Origin: Bacteroidia bacterium
GTDB lineage: Bacteria; Bacteroidota; Bacteroidia; Flavobacteriales; Flavobacteriaceae
Assembly (NCBI GenBank): GCA_030425285.1
Contig: JAUIAY010000006.1
Span: 87,478-151,477 of the forward strand
DNA length: 64,000 nt
Direction of reading: 5' to 3'
The position numbers were made by a program, and so were the translations under genes. The notes under the pieces are model-generated. The model was given only the letters and a program-made list of their open reading frames with translations. It was not told the DNA's origin and did not search any database. Shown here in pieces: positions 1 to 7,988 of the stretch; position 1 is the stretch's first letter; every line of letters starts with the position of its first letter.

Positions 1-1376
1 TAAAAGCGGTTTATACGTTTAACGATATTTCAAATGAATCCAGTTGGAAAGACGTATTGGAACTGGGGAAAGATGAATCCAATCAAGATGTTGTAGAAGA
101 CAGAAAAAACCAAGTTAAACCTGATGATCTGGCGACATTGATATATACATCAGGAACAACAGGCACGCCTAAAGGTGTGATGCTTTCGCACAACAATATT
201 GTTTCAAATGTACTGGATAGCGAAAAACGGGTTCCTTTTGATTATGGAAAATCTAAATCCTTAAGTTTTCTTCCCGTTTGTCATGTTTTTGAACGCATGA
301 TTTTATATCTATATCAATTCTGTGGCGTCGAAGTGTATTTCGCTGAATCCATTGAAGCCATGAGTGATAATTTAAAGGAGGTCAAACCGAATGTCATGAC
401 GGCAGTTCCGCGTTTATATGAAAAAGTCTATGATAAAATTGTTGCCAAAGGCACTGAACTGTCCGGTTTAAAAAAGACCTTATTTTTCTGGGCAATTGAA
501 CTGGGTTTAAAATATGAACCTTATGGCGCTAATGGTTGGTGGTACGAAAAGCAGCTACAATTGGCACGGAAACTTATATTTAGTAAATGGCAGGAAGGCC
601 TTGGCGGAAATTTGGAACTCATGGTTTCCGGTAGTGCAGCTTTACAGCCACGTCTCACAAGAATGTTTGCAGCAGCAGGAATGCCGATAATGGAAGGTTA
701 TGGCCTAACGGAAACATCGCCTGTAATATCTGTTAATGATCAAAGACATGGCGGATTTAAAATTGGAACCGTTGGCCGCATTATAGATAATGTAGAAGTT
801 AAAATTGCTGATGATGGTGAAATTTTGGTAAAAGGCCCAAATGTCATGCAAGGCTACTATAAAGATCCTGAAAAAACAGCTGAAGTCATGACTAATGATT
901 ATTTCCATACAGGAGATATTGGAGAGATTGATTCAGAAGGGTTTCTCAAGATAACCGACAGAAAAAAGGAAATGTTTAAGACTTCTGGAGGAAAATATGT
1001 GGCTCCAGCCATATTGGAAAACGAATTTAAGCAATCCCGTTTCATTGAACAGATAATGGTCATTGGTGAAGGTGAAAAAATGCCAGCTGCACTCATTCAA
1101 ATAAATTATGAGTTTGTTCAAGAGTGGGCTAAACGTCATAAAATCAATTACTCTAAAGAAACTATTATTGACAATCAACAATTAAAAGATAGAATCCAAG
1201 AAGAAATTGATACGGCAAATCAAAAATTTGGACATTGGGAACAAATTAAAAAGTTCGAAATAACACCTAATGTGTGGTCTATTGAAGAAGGCCACCTGAC
1301 TCCTACCATGAAGATGAAGCGTAAAGTAATTAAGGAAAAATACCACGACCTTATAGATAAAATATACCGCCCTTAA
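1..1376 (+). CDS. long-chain acyl-CoA synthetase (AMP-forming), 5' end outside window
   Basis: Activates fatty acids to acyl-CoA with ATP. The reading frame is open from position 3 to the left edge, so the N-terminal part lies outside the window; 457 codons are visible. The AMP-binding signature IYTSGTTGTPKG lies near nt 147-182. It is followed by MEGYGLTETSP (adenylate loop) and by TGDIGEIDSEGFLKITDRKK, the hinge motif of the ANL superfamily with the catalytic Lys-containing C-terminal subdomain after it. The sequence resembles the FadD15/Faa1 long-chain group more than short-chain acetyl-CoA synthetase. A hairpin terminator follows the stop closely. Its position beside the MarR-fad operon fits a role in feeding beta-oxidation. 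Family assignment is secure; chain-length preference is inference. Confidence 0.93.
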   Translation, partial: KAVYTFNDISNESSWKDVLELGKDESNQDVVEDRKNQVKPDDLATLIYTSGTTGTPKGVMLSHNNIVSNVLDSEKRVPFDYGKSKSLSFLPVCHVFERMILYLYQFCGVEVYFAESIEAMSDNLKEVKPNVMTAVPRLYEKVYDKIVAKGTELSGLKKTLFFWAIELGLKYEPYGANGWWYEKQLQLARKLIFSKWQEGLGGNLELMVSGSAALQPRLTRMFAAAGMPIMEGYGLTETSPVISVNDQRHGGFKIGTVGRIIDNVEVKIADDGEILVKGPNVMQGYYKDPEKTAEVMTNDYFHTGDIGEIDSEGFLKITDRKKEMFKTSGGKYVAPAILENEFKQSRFIEQIMVIGEGEKMPAALIQINYEFVQEWAKRHKINYSKETIIDNQQLKDRIQEEIDTANQKFGHWEQIKKFEITPNVWSIEEGHLTPTMKMKRKVIKEKYHDLIDKIYRP

Positions 1377-1381
1377 AATTT

Positions 1382-1408
1382 AAGCCTGATTAACCAATCA
1401 GGCTTTTT
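1382..1408 (+). terminator. rho-independent terminator after acyl-CoA synthetase
   Basis: A perfect 10-bp stem (AAGCCTGATT / AATCAGGCTT) with loop AACC is followed by a T run, just after the stop codon of the acyl-CoA synthetase gene. Confidence 0.9.
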
Positions 1409-1434
1409 AATTATTACAATGTTAAATTTCATAC

Positions 1435-1458
1435 ATTTATTATGCATGCATAATAAAT
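1435..1458. promoter_or_regulatory. 24-bp perfect palindrome, probable MarR operator
   Basis: A perfect palindrome with half site ATTTATTATGCA lies 33 bp before the ATG of the MarR gene. A TATATTTG element (1464-1471), matching the Bacteroidota -7 consensus TAnnTTTG, begins 6 bp after it. A repressor bound here would cover the -33 region, so autoregulation by the adjacent MarR protein is the simple reading. The palindrome is seen; which protein binds is inferred. Confidence 0.75.
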
Positions 1459-1490
1459 TTTCATATATTTGAAACACTAAATTTCCATCC

Positions 1491-1946
1491 ATGAAAGACA
1501 AAACCATTGATTATGTATTCAGAACCACATGGTTAGCTATCAATAAAATGTACAACGAAGAAGCTGCGCAATTTGGAACCACTATGGCCACAGGATTTGC
1601 CTTGTTGAGTATTGACCCTGAAAATGGGACACCTTCAACGTCTCTTGGCCCTAAAATGGGCATGGAAGCTACTAGTCTTTCAAGAACATTGAAATCTATG
1701 GAAGAAAAAGGATTGATAGAGCGCAAACCCAATCCAGAAGATGGTCGTGGTGTCATCATTCACCTAACAGAATTTGGTCGTGAGAAACGGGCTTATTCAA
1801 GAGAAAAAGTTTTGACTTTTAATGAAACCATCAAAAAGAATCTTTCCCCAGAGAAACTCGACCATTTTTATGAAGTTGCCGAACTCATAAATAATATGAT
1901 ATCAAACAAAAAAATATATAACCAAAAAGAACACATACTTAAATAA
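1491..1946 (+). CDS. MarR family transcriptional regulator of the fad operon
   Basis: A 151-residue winged-helix regulator. The segment around residues 55-95 (EATSLSRTLKSMEEKGLIERKPNPEDGR) is the MarR recognition helix and wing, ending in the typical DGR turn. The gene is followed after only 2 nt by the fadB-like gene, so it heads the beta-oxidation operon. It is preceded by a 24-bp palindrome overlapping its own promoter region. The likely job is repression of fatty-acid degradation, relieved by an acyl-CoA or fatty acid; the ligand is inference. The ATG at 1491 is the only suitable start downstream of the -7 element. Confidence 0.9.
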   Translation: MKDKTIDYVFRTTWLAINKMYNEEAAQFGTTMATGFALLSIDPENGTPSTSLGPKMGMEATSLSRTLKSMEEKGLIERKPNPEDGRGVIIHLTEFGREKRAYSREKVLTFNETIKKNLSPEKLDHFYEVAELINNMISNKKIYNQKEHILK

Positions 1947-1948
1947 AT

Positions 1949-4357
1949 ATGAGTAAACGTAGAATAAACAAAGTAGCTGTTATTGGTTCTGGAATAATGG
2001 GAAGCGGTATTGCATGCCATTTTGCCAATATTGGTGTAGATGTACTTCTTCTCGATATTGTCCCCAGAGAACTAAACGAAAATGAAAAAGCCAAAGGCTT
2101 GACATTAGAAAATAAAATAGTTAGAAATCGTATTGTTAATGATTCTTTACAGGGAGCATTAAAATCAAAGCCCTCTCCTATTTATCATCAAAAATTTGCC
2201 AATAGAATAACGACGGGGAATTTAGAAGATGATATTGCTAAAGTTAAAGATGTCGATTGGATTATTGAGGTTGTTGTTGAACGTTTGGATATTAAAAAAC
2301 AGGTGTTCGAAAATCTTGAAAAACACAGAACTCCAGGAACACTTATTACATCCAATACATCAGGTATTCCAATTAAATTTATGAGTGAAGGCCGTAGTGA
2401 TGATTTCCAAAAACATTTCTGTGGAACACACTTTTTCAATCCAGCACGTTACTTAAAGCTTTTTGAAATTATCCCAGGTCCTAAAACAGATTCAGATGTT
2501 TTGGACTTCTTAAATAATTATGGTGAACAATTCCTTGGAAAAACATCAGTTGTTGCTAAAGATACACCAGCATTTATTGGAAACCGTATTGGGATTTTTG
2601 GGATTCAGTCCTTATTCCATCAAGTAAAAGAATTAGGGCTCACCATTGAAGAAGTTGATAAATTAACAGGTCCTGTAATCGGCCGACCAAAATCGGCAAC
2701 ATTTAGAACCGTTGACGTTGTTGGCTTGGACACATTGGTGCATGTTGCTAACGGTATCTATGACAATTGCCCTAACGATGAAGCGCATGAATTATTTAAG
2801 CTTCCGGACTTTATCAACACCATGATGGAGAACAAGTGGTTAGGTAGTAAAACAGGTCAAGGTTTCTACAAAAAAGTTAAAGACGATAAAGGTCAAAGCG
2901 ATATCCTATCGTTGGATTTAGACACATTAGAGTATCGACCTAAAAAGCGAGCACAGTTTGCAACTTTGGAATTAACCAAGACAATAGACAAAGTAATTGA
3001 TCGTTTTCCTATTCTAGCTTCTGGAAAAGACAAAGCTGGTGAATTCTATCGTAAGAATTTTGCAGCCATGTTTGCTTATGTATCCAATAGAATTCCAGAA
3101 ATATCTGATGATTTATACAAGATTGACGATGCTATGAAAGCTGGCTTTGGATGGGAACATGGTCCATTCCAAATATGGGATGCTGTAGGTGTTGAAAAAG
3201 GATTGGAGCTAATAAAAGCTGAAGGTCATCAAGTAGCCGATTGGGTAAATGACATGCTAGCATCAGGTAGTAAATCATTTTATTCAGTAAAAGATGGTGC
3301 TACGTACTTCTACGATATTCCATCTAAAACGCAAACTAAAATCCCAGGTCAAGATGCCTTTATTATATTAGACAACATTAGAAAATCGAACGAAGTGTTC
3401 AAAAATTCAGGTGTTGTTATTGAGGACTTGGGTGATGGTATTTTGAATTGTGAATTCCAATCCAAAATGAACACGATTGGTGGTGATGTATTAGCTGGAT
3501 TAAATAAAGCGGTTGATCTTGCCGAAAAAGATTTTGAAGGATTAGTAATCGGAAATCAAGCCGCTAATTTCTCGGTAGGTGCCAATATAGGTATGATTTT
3601 TATGATGGCTGCCGAACAAGAATACGACGAACTGAACATGGCAATCAAGTATTTCCAAGATACTATGATGCGTATGCGCTACTCTTCTATTCCAACTGTA
3701 GCTGCGCCGCATGGAATGGCTCTAGGTGGTGGTTGCGAGTTATCAATGCATGCCGATAAAGTTGTTGCAGCCGCAGAGACCTACATTGGACTCGTTGAGT
3801 TTGGAGTTGGAGTAATTCCTGGTGGTGGTGGCTCTAAAGAAATGGCTTTAAGAGCATCGGATACGTTTAGAAAAGGAGATGTTGAATTAAACGTATTACA
3901 AGAATACTTCCTAACAATTGGAATGGCTAAAGTATCCACTTCAGCTTATGAAGCTTTTGATTTAGGAATCCTACAAAAAGGAAAAGATATTATTGTTGTA
4001 AACAAAGATCGCCAAATTGCAACTGCAAAAGCCCATGCCAAATTATTGGCTGACGCAGGATATACCAAACCTGTTAAAAGAACAGACGTTAAAGTGTTAG
4101 GTAAACAAGCTTTGGGAATGTTTTTAGTGGGAACAGATTCTATGGAAGCTTCAAATTACATTAGTGAGCATGATCATAAAATCGCCAACAAACTAGCATA
4201 CGTTATGGCTGGTGGTGACTTGTCAGAACCTACAATGGTATCTGAACAATATCTTTTAGATCTCGAACGCGAAGCATTTTTATCGTTGTGTACGGAAAGA
4301 AAAACTTTAGAACGCATCCAACACATGTTAAAAACAGGAAAACCACTACGTAATTAG
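1949..4357 (+). CDS. 3-hydroxyacyl-CoA dehydrogenase / enoyl-CoA hydratase fusion
   Basis: A bifunctional beta-oxidation enzyme of 802 residues. The N-terminal half is the dehydrogenase: an NAD-binding Rossmann motif GSGIMGSG begins near residue 12, followed by the HFFNPARYLKLFEI and GNRIGIFG segments. The C-terminal half is a crotonase fold. GMALGGGCELSMHADK near residue 588 gives the oxyanion-hole glycines, and GLVEFGVGVIPGGGG follows. The domain order is dehydrogenase first, the reverse of E. coli FadB, as is usual in Bacteroidota. It starts 2 nt after the MarR stop and is followed by a four-helix-bundle gene and then thiolase, so the multienzyme set is encoded in one run. Confidence 0.95.
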   Translation: MSKRRINKVAVIGSGIMGSGIACHFANIGVDVLLLDIVPRELNENEKAKGLTLENKIVRNRIVNDSLQGALKSKPSPIYHQKFANRITTGNLEDDIAKVKDVDWIIEVVVERLDIKKQVFENLEKHRTPGTLITSNTSGIPIKFMSEGRSDDFQKHFCGTHFFNPARYLKLFEIIPGPKTDSDVLDFLNNYGEQFLGKTSVVAKDTPAFIGNRIGIFGIQSLFHQVKELGLTIEEVDKLTGPVIGRPKSATFRTVDVVGLDTLVHVANGIYDNCPNDEAHELFKLPDFINTMMENKWLGSKTGQGFYKKVKDDKGQSDILSLDLDTLEYRPKKRAQFATLELTKTIDKVIDRFPILASGKDKAGEFYRKNFAAMFAYVSNRIPEISDDLYKIDDAMKAGFGWEHGPFQIWDAVGVEKGLELIKAEGHQVADWVNDMLASGSKSFYSVKDGATYFYDIPSKTQTKIPGQDAFIILDNIRKSNEVFKNSGVVIEDLGDGILNCEFQSKMNTIGGDVLAGLNKAVDLAEKDFEGLVIGNQAANFSVGANIGMIFMMAAEQEYDELNMAIKYFQDTMMRMRYSSIPTVAAPHGMALGGGCELSMHADKVVAAAETYIGLVEFGVGVIPGGGGSKEMALRASDTFRKGDVELNVLQEYFLTIGMAKVSTSAYEAFDLGILQKGKDIIVVNKDRQIATAKAHAKLLADAGYTKPVKRTDVKVLGKQALGMFLVGTDSMEASNYISEHDHKIANKLAYVMAGGDLSEPTMVSEQYLLDLEREAFLSLCTERKTLERIQHMLKTGKPLRN

Positions 4358-4390
4358 ATTGTAGACAAGTAGAACCTAGATACTAGACTT

Positions 4391-4750
4391 ATGGCTAGAC
4401 ATAATTTTAAAAAATTAAAAATATGGCAAGATGGTATTGAACTTGTTAGCGAAAATTATAAACTCACAAGAACATTTCCAGATTTAGAAAGGTTCAATTT
4501 AATAAGCCAAATGAATAGATGTGCTGTATCTATCCCTTCCAATATTTCTGAAGGATCAAGTAAAAGTACTGATAGACATTTTAAAAAGTTTTTAGAAAAT
4601 AGTCTTGGTTCAGCATTTGAATGGGAAACACAATTAATAGTTTCTTTTAATGAAGGCTACTTAAGCAAGGATAAATTCGAAAAATTAGAAAATAAGATAT
4701 TACAAATTCAAAAAATGTTAGGGAAGTTTATTGATAACCTTGGAGATTAG
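4391..4750 (+). CDS. four-helix-bundle protein (S23 family)
   Basis: A 119-residue protein of the S23 ribosomal protein / four-helix-bundle family, recognised from FKKLKIWQDGIELV, the ISQMNRCAVSIPSNISEGSSK stretch and the C-terminal helix ENKILQIQKMLGKFIDNL. In other bacteria members occur in 23S rRNA intervening sequences, and related Avd proteins accompany diversity-generating retroelements; neither context exists here. It interrupts the otherwise contiguous fadB-fadA pair. Intergenic spacers on both sides contain CTAGA-rich short sequence, also seen at 6001-6103. This suggests a small insertion that kept operon transcription intact. Its function is unknown. Confidence 0.85.
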   Translation: MARHNFKKLKIWQDGIELVSENYKLTRTFPDLERFNLISQMNRCAVSIPSNISEGSSKSTDRHFKKFLENSLGSAFEWETQLIVSFNEGYLSKDKFEKLENKILQIQKMLGKFIDNLGD

Positions 4751-4806
4751 TCTATTTTCTAATCGTATAAACTCTAGACTCTCAATTACAAAAAACTATT
4801 TAAATT

Positions 4807-6000
4807 ATGAACAAAACCGCATATATAGTAAAAGCATATAGAACATCTGTTGGTAAAGCACCAAAAGGCGTGTTCCGTTTTAAAAGAACCGATGAGTTGG
4901 CTGCTGAAACCATAGCCCATATGATGAAAGAGCTGCCCGATTTTGATAAAAAACGCATAGATGATGTGATTGTAGGTAACGCCATGCCAGAAGGTTCCCA
5001 AGGGTTAAATATGGGAAGACTTATCTCATTAATGGGATTGGACATTGTAGATGTTCCAGGCGTGACGGTAAATAGATTTTGCTCTTCTGGAATTGAAACT
5101 ATAGGAATTGCAACGGCAAAAATTCAAGCTGGAATGGCCGACTGTATTATCGCAGGTGGTGCTGAAAGTATGAGTGCTGTTCCTATGACAGGATTCAAAC
5201 CAGAATTAAATTATGATATCGTTAAAGCTGGTCATGAAGAATACTATTGGGGAATGGGTAATACCGCAGAAGCTGTAGCCAATCAGTTCAAAGTATCTCG
5301 TGAAGACCAAGATGAGTTCGCCTATAATTCACACATGAAAGCTTTAAAAGCTCAAGCCGAGAATCGTTTTCAAGATCAAATTGTGCCTATTGAAGTAGAG
5401 CAAACTTATATTGATGAAAACGGTAAAAAAGCAACAAAAAATTATACCGTAACCAAAGATGAAGGCCCTCGTAAAGGAACAAATTTAGAAGCTCTAGCAA
5501 AACTTCGACCTGTTTTTGCTCAAGGTGGTAGTGTTACTGCTGGAAATTCTTCTCAAATGAGTGATGGTGCTGCATTCGTAATGGTTATGAGTGAAGATTT
5601 AGTAAAAGAATTGAATTTAGAACCTATTGCCAGATTAGTAAACTATGCTGCTGCTGGTGTTGAACCACGAATTATGGGAATTGGACCTGTGAAAGCCATT
5701 CCAAAAGCCTTAAAACAAGCAGGCCTAAAACAATCTGATTTGGAACTAATAGAACTTAATGAAGCCTTTGCTTCACAATCATTAGCAGTTATCAGAGAAT
5801 TGGACCTAAACAACGATATTGTTAATGTTAATGGTGGCGCCATTGCATTGGGACACCCACTAGGCTGTACAGGCGCTAAACTTTCAGTGCAACTGTTTGA
5901 TGAAATGCGTAAGCGTAACATGAAAGGAAAATATGGTGCCGTTACCATGTGCGTAGGAACTGGTCAAGGTGCTTGTGGAATTTTCGAATTTCTTAATTAA
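4807..6000 (+). CDS. acetyl-CoA C-acyltransferase (thiolase)
   Basis: A 397-residue degradative thiolase that cleaves 3-ketoacyl-CoA to acetyl-CoA and a shortened acyl-CoA. The nucleophile Cys92 is in NRFCSSGIETI; GGAESMSAVPM follows. The C-terminal active-site blocks are NEAFASQ, GGAIALGHPLGCTGAK and CVGTGQGACG with the acid/base Cys. Length is normal. It is the third catalytic gene of the fad operon and would work with the dehydrogenase/hydratase fusion upstream as a FadAB-like complex. A short A-rich spacer precedes the ATG at 4807. Confidence 0.95.
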   Translation: MNKTAYIVKAYRTSVGKAPKGVFRFKRTDELAAETIAHMMKELPDFDKKRIDDVIVGNAMPEGSQGLNMGRLISLMGLDIVDVPGVTVNRFCSSGIETIGIATAKIQAGMADCIIAGGAESMSAVPMTGFKPELNYDIVKAGHEEYYWGMGNTAEAVANQFKVSREDQDEFAYNSHMKALKAQAENRFQDQIVPIEVEQTYIDENGKKATKNYTVTKDEGPRKGTNLEALAKLRPVFAQGGSVTAGNSSQMSDGAAFVMVMSEDLVKELNLEPIARLVNYAAAGVEPRIMGIGPVKAIPKALKQAGLKQSDLELIELNEAFASQSLAVIRELDLNNDIVNVNGGAIALGHPLGCTGAKLSVQLFDEMRKRNMKGKYGAVTMCVGTGQGACGIFEFLN

Positions 6001-6103
6001 GAATATAGATAAATAGAGTCTAGAAAATAGACTTAAATAAATATCAATCCAATAAAACACAGTCTAGAATCTAGTATCTAGCTGTCTAGAATCTAAATAA
6101 ACA
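6001..6103. repeat. CTAGA-rich intergenic spacer in fad operon
   Basis: The spacer between thiolase and acyl-CoA dehydrogenase holds several copies of GTCTAGA / TCTAGAATCTA-like words. Similar words are in the spacers at 4358-4390 and 4751-4806 around the four-helix-bundle gene. No coding capacity is seen. Their nature is unknown. Confidence 0.5.
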
Positions 6104-7912
6104 ATGGAAACAAAAGAAAAAGAATTATTAAGAGGCGGTCAGTTTTTGGTAAAAGAAACTAACTGCGAGGATGTGTTTACACCTGAAGATTTTTCAGAAG
6201 AACAAAACATGATGAAAGAAGCGGTTATGGAATTCAATGACCGTGAAATCATTCCACACAAGAATAGATTTGAAGCAAAAGATTATGCGTTAACTGAAGA
6301 GTGCATGCGTAAAGCTGGTGAACTCGGATTCTTGGGGGTAGCCGTTCCTGAAGCCTATGGTGGATTAGGAATGGGATTTGTATCAACTGTATTAACCTGT
6401 GATTACATTTCCAGTGGTACAGGTTCATTCAGTACAGCTTTTGGAGCGCATACAGGTATTGGAACGATGCCAATAACCTTATACGGTACCGAAGAACAAA
6501 AACAAAAATATGTACCGAAGTTAGCTTCAGGTGAATGGTTTGGTTCTTATTGCTTAACAGAGCCAGGAGCTGGTAGTGATGCCAATTCAGGTAAAACAAC
6601 TGCCGAGCTTTCTGCTGACGGTAAAACATACAAAATTAACGGTCAAAAAATGTGGATTTCCAATGCTGGATTTTGCCGCTTAATGATTGTTTTCGCGCGT
6701 ATTGAAGATGATAAAAATATTACTGGCTTTATCGTGGAATATGATCCTGAAAATCCAAATGGTATTACTTTAGGTGAAGAAGAACATAAGCTTGGTATCC
6801 ATGCCTCTTCAACAAGACAAGTATTCTTCAATGACACAGTTGTGCCTGTTGAGAATATGTTGGCTGGTCGTGGCGAAGGTTTTAAAATTGCTATGAATGC
6901 GCTTAATGTTGGGCGTATCAAATTAGCAGCTGCTTGTTTGGATTCACAAAGACGTATTACAACTACAGCGGTTGAATATGCCAATGAGCGTAAACAATTC
7001 AAAACTAGAATATCTGATTTTGGTGCTATCAAGAAGAAGTTGGCTGAAATGGCTGCAAGTGCCTATGCTGGTGAATCTGCAACTTATCGTGCATCAAAAA
7101 ATATTGAAGACCGTATAGCCTTAAGAGAAGCCGCTGGAAATTCACATCAAGAAGCTGAATTAAAAGGTGTTGAAGAATACGCCATTGAATGTTCTATACT
7201 AAAAGTGGCCGTTTCTGAAGATGTTCAAAACTGTGCTGATGAAGGCATTCAAATATTTGGTGGAATGGGATTCTCTAAAGAAACTCCTATGGAAGCTGCC
7301 TGGAGAGATGCCAGAATTGCTAGAATTTATGAAGGAACCAATGAAATAAACCGTATGCTATCTGTAGGTATGCTTGTCAAAAAAGCCATGAAAGGTCATG
7401 TGGATTTATTAGGTCCTGCCCAAGCAGTCCAAGAGGAGTTAATGGGTATTCCATCGTTTGAAACACCTGATTATTCTGAATTGTTTTCAGAAGAGAAAGA
7501 AATGATTAAAAAGTTAAAGAAAACCTTTTTAATGGTTGCTGGTGGTGCTGTTCAAAAATTTGGTCCGGATTTAGAAGGCCATCAACAATTATTGGTAGCT
7601 GCTGCAGATATTCTTATTGAAATCTATATGGCTGAATCTGCTATTTTAAGAACAGAAAAGAATGCGAAACGATTTGGAGAGAAGGAACAATCCGTTCAAA
7701 TTGCTATGGCAAAATTATACTTGTACAATGCTGTAAATATTGTAGAAGACAAAGGAAAAGAAAGTATCATTTCATTTGCCGAAGGCGATGAACAGCGCAT
7801 GATGCTTATGGGTCTTAAGCGATTTACAAAATATCAGAATTATCCGGATATCGTAGACTTAAGAAACGAAATAGCTGAAAAAGTAAAAGCTGAAAATAAG
7901 TACTGCTTTTAA
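6104..7912 (+). CDS. acyl-CoA dehydrogenase (long, VLCAD-like)
   Basis: An FAD-dependent acyl-CoA dehydrogenase that makes the first oxidation of beta-oxidation. It has 602 residues, about 200 longer than short-chain members, because of a C-terminal helical extension, as in VLCAD/ACAD9-type enzymes. Diagnostic blocks are YCLTEPGAGSDANS, WISNAGF, and YEGTNEINRML near residue 410 containing the catalytic-base region. It is the last gene of the operon and is closed by a strong terminator. The 103-nt spacer before it is rich in CTAGA-type short repeats. Confidence 0.93.
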   Translation: METKEKELLRGGQFLVKETNCEDVFTPEDFSEEQNMMKEAVMEFNDREIIPHKNRFEAKDYALTEECMRKAGELGFLGVAVPEAYGGLGMGFVSTVLTCDYISSGTGSFSTAFGAHTGIGTMPITLYGTEEQKQKYVPKLASGEWFGSYCLTEPGAGSDANSGKTTAELSADGKTYKINGQKMWISNAGFCRLMIVFARIEDDKNITGFIVEYDPENPNGITLGEEEHKLGIHASSTRQVFFNDTVVPVENMLAGRGEGFKIAMNALNVGRIKLAAACLDSQRRITTTAVEYANERKQFKTRISDFGAIKKKLAEMAASAYAGESATYRASKNIEDRIALREAAGNSHQEAELKGVEEYAIECSILKVAVSEDVQNCADEGIQIFGGMGFSKETPMEAAWRDARIARIYEGTNEINRMLSVGMLVKKAMKGHVDLLGPAQAVQEELMGIPSFETPDYSELFSEEKEMIKKLKKTFLMVAGGAVQKFGPDLEGHQQLLVAAADILIEIYMAESAILRTEKNAKRFGEKEQSVQIAMAKLYLYNAVNIVEDKGKESIISFAEGDEQRMMLMGLKRFTKYQNYPDIVDLRNEIAEKVKAENKYCF

Positions 7913-7936
7913 TTGTAGTTAAGTTTAGTTAGAAGT

Positions 7937-7969
7937 AAAAAGCCGTTTCTGTATGAAACGGCTTTTTAT
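7937..7969. terminator. bidirectional rho-independent terminator
   Basis: AAAAAGCCGTTTC and GAAACGGCTTTTT form a 13-bp stem with loop TGTAT. A-run and T-run flanks let it serve both the fad operon (+) and the convergent GH15 gene (-). Confidence 0.9.
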
Positions 7970-7988
7970 ATTTAAATCAAAAAACTTA

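Noticed and set aside
4391..4750. S23-type gene as part of a 23S rRNA intervening sequence or a diversity-generating retroelement
   Set aside because: No rRNA, reverse transcriptase or variable repeat is nearby.
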